NCBI GenBank assembly: GCA_035555315.1
Contig: DATMGU010000008.1
Span: forward strand, 1 to 37,960
DNA: 37,960 nucleotides
Origin: DATMGU01 sp035555315
Lineage (GTDB): Bacteria; Pseudomonadota; Alphaproteobacteria; ATCC43930; CGMCC-115725
Direction of reading: 5' to 3'
Part shown: positions 16,859 to 23,365 of the stretch, one piece after another
How the letters are laid out: each line of letters opens with the position of its first letter
Numbering within the stretch: the first letter of the stretch is position 1
Made by a program: the position numbers and the translations under genes
The notes under the pieces: model-generated
Told to the model about the DNA's origin: nothing
The model's input: the letters and a program-made list of their open reading frames with translations, nothing else
Databases searched by the model: none

Positions 16859-17713
16859 TTAGTTCATCGTGGTGGCGATGCTTTGCTCGGCGGCTTCGAG
16901 CTTCGCCTCCATCGCCTTTTCGACCGTGCGCAGCCAGTCGAGATAGGCGGTCTGGTTCTTGTCCACGGCCAGGCCAACCGGCTGCGCCTTCTCCATGCTG
17001 CCCTGGCAGTTGTTCGCGGAGGGCAGCACGGCCAGGCCCTTCACCTTGCGGCTCATGGCGACATAGGGGATGCGGTTGATCGGCGCGGCATCGGCGCGCT
17101 TCGCCATGACGTCTTCAAGCGGCGCCGTGGCACCGGAATTGGCGACGCCGACCAGCTTCGCCTTGTCGAAGCGCTGCTTGACCCAGCCTTCCTCGCCGCC
17201 GCCGATGAAATAGGCGATGGTGATCTCGGGCTTGTTCAGGTCGTCGACCGTCTTCGCCGCCAAAAAGCGCGGGTTGTCCGCGCGGCCGAACATGCAGACA
17301 CTGGTGTTCGAATAGAGGACGAAATCCACCACCGCGTCGCGCTCCGGCGTCTCGGCGAGCGGCGTGATGCTCATATCGACCTGATTCGCGGCGAGTACCG
17401 GCACCTTGGTCTCGTGGGAGACCAGCACAGGTTGCAGCTTCACGCCGAGCAGGCGCGCGTATTCATTGGCGAGGATCCAGGCGGGACCGGACCACGGTTC
17501 GCCGCTGCCGCTCGTGTTTTCGACCAGCCAGGGTGCATTGGCGAGCACGCCGGCGCGCAGCACGCCGGCCTTGCGGATCGCATCGATGCGCGGGCTGGCG
17601 CCGGGTGCCGGCGGCTCCTGCGCCAGGGCGGGCAGCGTATGGAGACAGAGTGCGGTGAGACCAAGGGCCGCGACGGCGAGGGCTGCGGCCTTTCGGGTGT
17701 ATCGGGTCGTCAT
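16859..17713 (-). CDS. Periplasmic solute-binding protein of the polar-amino-acid ABC family
   Basis: A 284-residue type II binding protein. The signal peptide runs through residue 31 (ALA before Gln32). The fold begins RIDAIRKAGVLRAGVLANAPW and continues with ILANEYARLLGVKLQPVLV and VPVLAANQVDMSITPLAETPERDAVVDFV, the standard family order. Two cysteines, Cys144 in the NTSVCMFGR stretch and one in ANNCQGSMEK, may form a disulfide. GGAGG lies eight bases before the ATG. Genes for a mannonate dehydratase (59 bases upstream) and both permeases flank it, so the solute may be a sugar acid or a sugar-acid conjugate instead of a plain amino acid; that is inference. Confidence 0.9.
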   Translation of the reverse strand: MTTRYTRKAAALAVAALGLTALCLHTLPALAQEPPAPGASPRIDAIRKAGVLRAGVLANAPWLVENTSGSGEPWSGPAWILANEYARLLGVKLQPVLVSHETKVPVLAANQVDMSITPLAETPERDAVVDFVLYSNTSVCMFGRADNPRFLAAKTVDDLNKPEITIAYFIGGGEEGWVKQRFDKAKLVGVANSGATAPLEDVMAKRADAAPINRIPYVAMSRKVKGLAVLPSANNCQGSMEKAQPVGLAVDKNQTAYLDWLRTVEKAMEAKLEAAEQSIATTMN

Positions 17714-17772
17714 CCAAGGTTCCTCCGGTAATGGCCCCCGGGTTTCATCCGGGTGGCGGGTTTCGATCGTGC

Positions 17773-18969
17773 TTAGGTGGATAGCCCCCTGATCGCGGCG
17801 ACCGCGGACATGACGCCGCGGATCTCCGCCAGCCCGCGCATCCGGCCGATCAGCGGATAGCCGGGATGAGTCTCGCGACCGGCATCGTCGAGCAGCTTGT
17901 GGCCGTGATCCGGCCGAAAGGGGATGCGCCAGTTCGACTCGTCGATTGCTTTGCGCCGCTGTTGCTCGGTCAGCAGCTCGGTCACCACGGCCACCATGTC
18001 GACATCGCCACCGAGATGCTCGGCTTCCTGGAACGAACCGTCCGGTTCCTTCGCGACATTGCGCAGATGGACGAAATGGATGCGGTCGGCGAAGCGCTGC
18101 GCGATCGCCGGGAGGTCATTGGCCGGCCCGGCGCCGAGCGAGCCGGTGCACAGTGTCAGCCCGTTGGCCGGCCGGTCGACGGCATCCAGCAGAAAGGCGA
18201 TGTCGTCTTCGTTCGAGACGATACGCGGCAGGCCGAAGATCGGCCGCGGCGGGTCGTCGGGATGGATGCACATCCGCACGCCGGCTTCCTCGGCGGCGGG
18301 GATCACCGCTGCCAGGAAGCGCGCCAGGTTCTCCCGCAACTGCGCCGCGCTGATATCGCCATAGCGATCCAGCACGCGCTGCAGGCCGGGCACGTCATAG
18401 CGTTCATAGGCGCCTGGCAGGCCGGCCATGATATTGGCGAGCAACCGCGCCTTGTCGCTCTCCGAGGCGGTGTCGATCCAGGCCTTGGCACGCGCCAGCA
18501 CTTCCGTGGTCTGTTCCGCCTCGGCGCCGGGACGGCGCAGGATGAAGCAATCGAAGGCGGCGTATTCATGCGCGTTGAAGCGCAGGGCCGAGCCGCCGCC
18601 GGGCAGCGGCGCTTCCAGTTGGGTGCGCGTCCAATCCAGCACCGGCATGAAGTTGTAGCAGACCGTGGTGACGCCGCAGGCGCCGAGGTTGCGCAGCGAT
18701 TGGCGGTAATTCTCGAACAGCGGCTCAAGATCGCCCTCGGCCAACTTGATCGGCTCGGCGACCGGCAGGCTCTCGACCACGCTCCAGCGCAGGCCGAGCG
18801 ACGCGTCGGCCTCGATCATGGCCTTGCGCGCCATGATCTCCTCGACGCTCCAGACCACGCCATAGGGGATCTGGTGCAGGGCGGTGACGATGCCGGTCGC
18901 CCCGGTTTGGCGGATCTCGGCCAGGCTGATGGCATCGGACGGCCCGAACCAGCGCCATGTCTGTTCCAT
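17773..18969 (-). CDS. uxuA: Mannonate dehydratase
   Basis: Mn2+-dependent dehydration of D-mannonate to 2-keto-3-deoxygluconate in hexuronate breakdown (EC 4.2.1.8). It has 398 residues, normal for the TIM-barrel UxuA family. It begins MEQTWRWFGPSDAISLAEIRQ and has VCYNFMPVLDWTRT at 103-116. The likely metal ligands lie in RMCIHPDDPP (Cys234, His236), HFVHLRN (His298, His301) and FRPDHGH (Asp354). An AGGAG lies eight bases before the ATG at 18969. The ATG overlaps the stop of a 31-codon ORF by one base. No fructuronate reductase (uxuB) or isomerase gene is in the window. Confidence 0.95.
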   Translation of the reverse strand: MEQTWRWFGPSDAISLAEIRQTGATGIVTALHQIPYGVVWSVEEIMARKAMIEADASLGLRWSVVESLPVAEPIKLAEGDLEPLFENYRQSLRNLGACGVTTVCYNFMPVLDWTRTQLEAPLPGGGSALRFNAHEYAAFDCFILRRPGAEAEQTTEVLARAKAWIDTASESDKARLLANIMAGLPGAYERYDVPGLQRVLDRYGDISAAQLRENLARFLAAVIPAAEEAGVRMCIHPDDPPRPIFGLPRIVSNEDDIAFLLDAVDRPANGLTLCTGSLGAGPANDLPAIAQRFADRIHFVHLRNVAKEPDGSFQEAEHLGGDVDMVAVVTELLTEQQRRKAIDESNWRIPFRPDHGHKLLDDAGRETHPGYPLIGRMRGLAEIRGVMSAVAAIRGLST

Positions 18970-19064
18970 CAGACAAGCTCCTGTCGTAAGGCAATATCGG
19001 CGGGTGCCGCTGGGGTCATCGAGACGGTGGGAGGCGGGACCGCTGGAACGGCAAGCGCCTTCAT
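18969..19064 (-). CDS. Possible 31-residue leader peptide coupled to uxuA
   Basis: A short frame starts at ATG 19064 with AAAGGAGAGG nine bases upstream, a better ribosome site than that of uxuA itself, and its TGA overlaps the uxuA ATG (TGATG). The product begins MKALAVPAVPPPTVSM, is rich in Pro, Ala and Val, and includes the run Val-Pro-Pro-Pro-Thr at residues 9-13. It lies within the transcribed leader expected from the upstream promoter. It could couple or pace uxuA translation, since consecutive prolines slow ribosomes. It may also be chance, as GC-rich DNA gives many open frames. Confidence 0.45.
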   Translation of the reverse strand: MKALAVPAVPPPTVSMTPAAPADIALRQELV

Positions 19065-19090
19065 CCTGTCTGACCTCTCCTTTGGTATCC

Positions 19091-19126
19091 TTGTATACTA
19101 GTACACAGATCGGTTTGGGCGGTCAA
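19091..19126 (-). promoter_or_regulatory. uxuA operon promoter with overlapping GntR-like operator
   Basis: On the minus strand TTGACC (19126-19121) and, 17 bases on, TACTAG (19103-19098) make a plausible promoter. Overlapping the -10 is TTGTATACTA (plus strand 19091-19100), which fits the TNGT-N2-ACNA pattern described for FadR/GntR-type regulators; the same region, TGTATAC-TA-GTACACA, is a near-palindrome. A repressor here would block the -10. No GntR gene is in the window. Confidence 0.5.
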
Positions 19127-19166
19127 TCCCGCTGGGCGACGGGATTTCCAGACACCGACCGGTGTC
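19125..19166 (-). terminator. Two tandem hairpins behind the MFS gene
   Basis: GACACC-GACC-GGTGTC (19151-19166) lies two bases past the MFS stop. It is followed by the perfect 7-bp repeat AATCCCG (19125-19131) and CGGGATT (19140-19146). Neither has a T-run. Together they probably end MFS transcription; the second overlaps the uxuA -35 by two bases and could also be a regulator site. Confidence 0.4.
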
Positions 19167-19168
19167 GT

Positions 19169-20371
19169 TCACCCGGTCTTCGGAACGCCGTCCAGGGCCG
19201 GGTCGGCGATGGCGGGCAGGGGTCGGTCGCGCCAGCACCAGGTGGCGATCGTCAGCATGACGAGTTCGGCCAGAATCACCAAGGCCACGCAGCCGGGCCA
19301 GCCGACCCTCTGCCAGAGCGGGCTTGGCGCGACCGCGCCCACGCTGCCGCCAATGTAATAGCAGGTGACGTAGACACCGACAGCGGTCGATTTGCCATAG
19401 CGGGCAGCCACCCCGATGTAGCTGGTCGCCAGCGCCTGGCTGATGAAGATGCCGGCCGCCAGCAGCCCCAACCCGGCGACAACGGCGGGCAGGGAGGGTG
19501 CCAATGTCACCAGCATACCGCTGCTGCTCATGGCGACCGCCAGCGCCAGCGTGCGGATACGCCCGATGCGGTTGGCCAGGCGCGTCGCCGGTGCCGTGAT
19601 GCCGATGCCGAACAGATAGACGATGAAGACCATGCCCAGCCCGGTCGGCCCGAGGTTGAAGGGTGGCGCCGACAGATAGAAATTCGCGTAGGTGAAAGTG
19701 GCGACTTGGGTGAACAAAACGGTGAAGCCGACGGCGGCGGTTCCCAGCAATTGGGCGTTGCGGCAATGATCGCCGAACGCGCGCAGGGCCGCGCCCAGCC
19801 CATGCATCGGCCGAAACTTGCGCTCCAGCGGCAGCCAGCGGGCGATGCCGATCGCGGAGAGCAGATTGACCATGGCGAGCACGATGAAAGCGGCGCGCCA
19901 GGACCACAGATCCGTGGCGATGCCGGACAGGAACCGGCCGGAAAAGCCGCCGCATACCGTACCGATGACATAGACGCCGGTCACCGCCGTCGCTTCCGCC
20001 GGTTCGAACTCCTCGCCGATATATGCCACGGTAACGACGAAGATCGGTGGCATCAGCAGGCCCTGCAGAAACCGGCAGAACAGCAATTCCGGCAGGGTCT
20101 GGGCGAAGGCGGCCAGCAGGGTCGGGATGGTGAGGGCGATGGCCGAGGTGACGATGATCCGCTTGCGGCCGATGCCGTCCGCCACGGCGCCGATGAACGG
20201 CGCCACCAAGGCTACCGCCACCAGCGCGACGGTGATGGTCAGGCCGACTTCGGTGACACTGACCCCGAACTCGCCCGCCAACACCGGCAACATCGATTGC
20301 GTCGCGTACAGGTTGACGAAGGCGCAGGAACCGGCGAAGGCGACGGCGGCGCGCCGCGGGTCAAGGCTCAT
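19169..20371 (-). CDS. MFS transporter (YnfM/AraJ-like drug:H+ antiporter type)
   Basis: A 400-residue, twelve-helix inner-membrane transporter. It begins AVAFAGSCAFVNLYATQSMLP; the inter-helix motif A is GAVADGIGRKR near residues 61-71, followed by LLFCRFLQGLLMPPIFVVTVAYIGEEF, typical of the YnfM-like subfamily. The central loop near residues 185-200 carries RWLPLERKFRP. GGGA sits nine bases before the ATG. It is upstream of the uxuA operon on the same strand but apparently terminated before it. The substrate is unknown; subfamily members are mostly annotated as drug or sugar-efflux transporters. Confidence 0.88.
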   Translation of the reverse strand: MSLDPRRAAVAFAGSCAFVNLYATQSMLPVLAGEFGVSVTEVGLTITVALVAVALVAPFIGAVADGIGRKRIIVTSAIALTIPTLLAAFAQTLPELLFCRFLQGLLMPPIFVVTVAYIGEEFEPAEATAVTGVYVIGTVCGGFSGRFLSGIATDLWSWRAAFIVLAMVNLLSAIGIARWLPLERKFRPMHGLGAALRAFGDHCRNAQLLGTAAVGFTVLFTQVATFTYANFYLSAPPFNLGPTGLGMVFIVYLFGIGITAPATRLANRIGRIRTLALAVAMSSSGMLVTLAPSLPAVVAGLGLLAAGIFISQALATSYIGVAARYGKSTAVGVYVTCYYIGGSVGAVAPSPLWQRVGWPGCVALVILAELVMLTIATWCWRDRPLPAIADPALDGVPKTG

Positions 20372-20532
20372 GCTGTAACGTCCCGAGCGGTGGCAGCAGA
20401 CGGCCAGTCAGTGTCGCATCGCACGCTGCACCGCACCATGCGCGGTTTCGCCACGCTGGCATGCCCACCGCTCACGGGACCATGCAACCCAGACGCTTGC
20501 CAGTGCCCCATCTCGTCTGGATGATCGCCGCC

Positions 20533-20919
20533 ATGGCTCCTTATCTGTGGATTGCGATCGGCAGCGCATTGGGCGGCATGGGCCGGTATTGGACCGGCCT
20601 CGCCGTGACCCGGCTGCTGCCCGTGCCGTTTCCCTGGGGCACGCTGCTGATCAACGTGCTGGGCTCCTTCGTCATCGGGCTGTTCGCCAGCCTGACCGAT
20701 GCGGATGGCCGCTATCCGGTCGGTGTCACCCTGCGGCTGTTCGTCATGGTCGGGCTCTGTGGCGGCTATACAACTTTCTCGTCGTTCAGCCTGCAGACGC
20801 TGACCCTGATGCAGGATAACCGGATGCTGGAGGCGGGGCTGAACGTGCTGGGCTCGGTGGTGCTGTGCCTGGTCGCGGTCTGGCTCGGCAGCCTGCTCGG
20901 CATGATGGGGCAGCGTTAA
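20533..20919 (+). CDS. crcB: Fluoride ion channel (CrcB/Fluc)
   Basis: Small four-helix dimeric channel that exports fluoride. From the ATG at 20533 it has 128 residues, the family length. Motifs are GSALGGMGRYW (10-20), PWGTLLINVLGSFVIGLF with Asn41, and GLCGGYTTFSSFS with the fluoride-path phenylalanines at 82 and 85, whose numbering agrees with family members and supports this start. The frame is open back to 20461 with other ATGs at 20482 and 20521; none, including the chosen one, has a good ribosome site. No fluoride riboswitch was recognised upstream. It is divergent from the MFS gene and ends one base before modC. Confidence 0.9.
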   Translation: MAPYLWIAIGSALGGMGRYWTGLAVTRLLPVPFPWGTLLINVLGSFVIGLFASLTDADGRYPVGVTLRLFVMVGLCGGYTTFSSFSLQTLTLMQDNRMLEAGLNVLGSVVLCLVAVWLGSLLGMMGQR

Positions 20920-20920
20920 G

Positions 20921-22072
20921 CTAGAGCTCGATATCGGGCGAGGCGTGGATGCCGGGCGCCTGGCTCAGCATGTGCCGGTCCAGCGCCACGCTTTTGATCA
21001 GTGCCCAGACCGGGACGCCAGGGGCGAGCCGCAGCAGATCGGCCGATAGCCTCGTCACTCGGGCCAATAGGCGCGTTCCTCCGGCATCGAGGGCGATCTC
21101 GATGATCGGCCCTTGCTCCGCGCTGAGCTCGATGATCCGGGCGGCGACCATGTTCTGGATGCTGATGCCCTGCGGCCGCGCCAGGGCGATCGCGACGTCG
21201 CGCGCCCGGATGCGTACGCGCACCAGGCTGCCTGGGGCGAGCGCCAGGCGCGGCACCCGCAATTCCCCGCCGGCGAAGCTGAGGGTGGTCAGCTCATACG
21301 CCGTGTCGGTCTCGCCGACCCGCGTCTCGATCACCGCACCGGCCTCGTAGCGGCCGGTCAGCGGCCGCAAATCGAGCCGGCTCAGGACCTCGCCGACCTG
21401 GCCGGACGCGGCGACCCGCCCGTCATTCATCAGTACCAGCCAATCGGCCAGGCGGGCGACCTCGTCGATCGCGTGGCTGACATAGATGATCGGGAGGGCC
21501 AGCTCGTCGCGCAGCCGCTCGATATAGGGCAGGATTTCGGCCTTGCGGGCCCCGTCCAAGGCGGCCAGGGGTTCGTCCATCAGCACGATGCGCGGGCTGG
21601 CCAGTAGCGCGCGGCCGATCGCCACCCGTTGCTTCTCGCCGCCCGACAGATGCAACGGCCGGCGGTCGAGCAAGGGGCCGAGGCCCAGCAGATCGACGAT
21701 CGCGGCGAAGCTCGCATAGCGCCGCCCGGCCGGCGTGAACCAGCGGCCGTAAAGCAGATTGTGGCGGACCGATAGATGCGGAAACAAGCGGCCGTCCTGG
21801 AAGACATAGCCGACTTGCCGGCGATGCGGCGGCAGATCGATGCCGGCCGTGTGGTCGAACAGCACCCGTCCGCCCAGCGCGATGCGGCCGCGCTGGGGCC
21901 GGATCAGCCCGGCGATCAGGTTCACCAGTGTGGTCTTGCCCGATCCCGACCGGCCGAATAGGGCGGTGATGCCGGGACCGGTGGCGACCTTGGCCGCGAG
22001 ATCGAAGCCGCCGACCCGGTGCTCGATATCGATTTCCAGGCTGGCCGGTTCTTCTGAGGTGGTCGGGGTCAC
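20921..22072 (-). CDS. modC: Molybdate ABC transporter ATP-binding protein
   Basis: ATPase of the molybdate importer, 383 residues. Walker A is GRSGSGKTT (40-48), then VFQDGRLFPHLSVRHNLLYG, typical of ModC, signature LSGGEKQRV (142-150), Walker B IVLMDEP (162-168) and His200. The C-terminal part (about 290-360) is a Mop/TOBE oxyanion-binding domain, starting ISIQNMVAARIIELS. The start is GTG at 22072, overlapping the modB stop by four bases (GTGA); the frame extends far upstream only as antiphase modB. Convergent with the fluoride channel gene. Confidence 0.95.
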   Translation of the reverse strand: MTPTTSEEPASLEIDIEHRVGGFDLAAKVATGPGITALFGRSGSGKTTLVNLIAGLIRPQRGRIALGGRVLFDHTAGIDLPPHRRQVGYVFQDGRLFPHLSVRHNLLYGRWFTPAGRRYASFAAIVDLLGLGPLLDRRPLHLSGGEKQRVAIGRALLASPRIVLMDEPLAALDGARKAEILPYIERLRDELALPIIYVSHAIDEVARLADWLVLMNDGRVAASGQVGEVLSRLDLRPLTGRYEAGAVIETRVGETDTAYELTTLSFAGGELRVPRLALAPGSLVRVRIRARDVAIALARPQGISIQNMVAARIIELSAEQGPIIEIALDAGGTRLLARVTRLSADLLRLAPGVPVWALIKSVALDRHMLSQAPGIHASPDIEL

Positions 22073-22761
22073 GCAACCGCACCCTTCGCGATGCGGCGCG
22101 CCAGCAGCTCCGACGCGAACAACGCGCCAACCGACACCGCGACCGACAGCAGCACCAGGCGCAGCACGGCGGCATCGCCGCCCGGCACCTGGGTCAGGCC
22201 ATAGATCGCGATCGGCAGGGTGCGCGTCTCGCCCGGGATGTTGGAGACGAAGGTGATGGTGGCGCCGAATTCGCCCAGGCTTCGGGCAAAGCCCAGCAGG
22301 GTGCCGGCCAGGATGCCCGGCAGCATCAGCGGCAAGGTCACCGTGGCGAAGACCGCCGCCCGGCCGGCACCCAGCGTCGCCGCCGCCTGCTCCAGTCCGG
22401 GGTCGATCGCCTCGACCGACAGGCGGATGGCGCGGACCATGAGGGGAAAGCCCATCACCGCCGAGGCGAGGGCGGCTCCGGTCCAGCGGAACGCGAAGAC
22501 CAGACCGAACCATTGCTCCAAGGCAGCACCCAGCGGCCCGCGCCGGCCGAACAGCACCAGCAGGAAATAGCCGGTCACCACCGGCGGTAGGACCAGCGGC
22601 AGATAGACCAGCGTGTCGATCAGCGATTTGCCAGGAAAGCTCGATCGGCCCAACGCCACCGCCACGGCGATGGCAAGCGGCAGGCTGACCAGGGTGCTCC
22701 AGAGCCCGACCTTGAGGCTGAGGCCCAGAGCCTCCATTTCGAGTTGTGTCAGAATCGGCAC
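22069..22761 (-). CDS. modB: Molybdate ABC transporter permease
   Basis: Inner-membrane permease, 230 residues. It is strongly ModB-like: LSLKVG near the start, FPGKSLIDTLVYLPLVLPPVVTGY, MGFPLMVRAIRLSVEAIDPGLEQAAATLGAG and FARSLGEFGATITFVSNIPGETRTLP. The start is GTG at 22761 with AAGGA six bases upstream; this agrees with the family length, while the open frame continues to a TTG at 22803. modC follows by overlap. The usual modA binding-protein gene is absent: the next gene upstream is divergent and unrelated. Confidence 0.95.
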   Translation of the reverse strand: MPILTQLEMEALGLSLKVGLWSTLVSLPLAIAVAVALGRSSFPGKSLIDTLVYLPLVLPPVVTGYFLLVLFGRRGPLGAALEQWFGLVFAFRWTGAALASAVMGFPLMVRAIRLSVEAIDPGLEQAAATLGAGRAAVFATVTLPLMLPGILAGTLLGFARSLGEFGATITFVSNIPGETRTLPIAIYGLTQVPGGDAAVLRLVLLSVAVSVGALFASELLARRIAKGAVA

Positions 22762-22799
22762 GGAGGATCCTTCGGCAAGGCACCAGACTTGCCGCAAAA

Positions 22800-22869
22800 C
22801 CAACCAGTTGGCTACGACATCGGGGGTTTCATGCTATTCCTCGGATCATTATGCCAACCTGGGCCAACC
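22800..22869. promoter_or_regulatory. Cluster of GCCAAC motifs between modB and its divergent neighbour
   Basis: CCAACC and GTTGGC face each other at 22800-22812, and GCCAACC occurs twice at 22853-22859 and 22863-22869, exactly ten bases (one helical turn) apart. Both modB and the plus-strand gene at 22882 would be controlled from here. The pattern does not look like the enterobacterial ModE site. Confidence 0.4.
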
Positions 22870-22881
22870 ATGGAGAGAGAA

Positions 22882-23328
22882 ATGGCGCCTTCGGGCATGC
22901 AAGCGGCGGATGATCGGGCGTTATGGGCCGAAACGCGCCAGTGGCTGGTGCGGCTGGCGGCACTGGTGATCGGCGTGGCCGGCTTGTTCGGGGCCGCTGG
23001 AACCGAGGATCCGATCGGCTATATCTGCGGCCTGGGGGCGGCGATCGCCGCGGTGGTGTTCCTGTTCATCGATATCGACCGGTATTTCGACGGCGCACCG
23101 CCCTGGCGGCTCGGCGACTTCCTGGTCGACAGCGTCGAGGCGCTGATAGTCGTGGTCGTTCTGTTGCTGGTCCTGGCGGTGGCGGGGTTGTTTCTCGCGG
23201 CGCGGTTTCCGGGCGTCGGCTATTACGCCGGGCTTGGCCTCGCGGTTGCCAGTATCGTGGCGATATTCCTGAACATCGGCGCCTATTTCGACGCGGCGGA
23301 GCATGGCGGGACCGGCTCGACGGCCTGA
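22882..23328 (+). CDS. Four-helix membrane protein with an internal duplication
   Basis: Function unknown. It has 148 residues from the ATG at 22882, chosen for the GGAG six bases upstream; ATGs further up lack one. Hydrophobic helices lie near residues 22-40, 46-65, 87-108 and 112-132. Residues 32-72 and 100-139 are clearly repeats of each other: each reads VAGLF, then GY..GLG and ends F..I...YFD.A, and about half of the best-aligned 28 positions are identical. The unit is thus two copies of a helix pair, with a hydrophilic linker PPWRLGDFLVDS between. It may be transcribed divergently with modB, but no functional link is evident. Confidence 0.8.
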   Translation: MAPSGMQAADDRALWAETRQWLVRLAALVIGVAGLFGAAGTEDPIGYICGLGAAIAAVVFLFIDIDRYFDGAPPWRLGDFLVDSVEALIVVVVLLLVLAVAGLFLAARFPGVGYYAGLGLAVASIVAIFLNIGAYFDAAEHGGTGSTA

Positions 23329-23365
23329 TCCCGCCCGCCCACCTGTTACATCGGATCAGCCCGGC

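Noticed and set aside
20372..20532. A fluoride riboswitch before the fluoride channel gene
   Set aside because: The conserved stem-loop sequences and pseudoknot elements of the crcB motif could not be found in this gap.
22853..22869. A sigma54 promoter for modB (TTGG..TTGGC on the minus strand)
   Set aside because: The GG and GC dinucleotides are one base too close for the strict -24/-12 spacing, and the TTGC(A/T) part is missing.
22744..22881. The 46-codon upstream extension of the duplicated membrane protein
   Set aside because: Covers the divergent promoter region and modB start, lacks a ribosome site, and the extra residues look non-coding.
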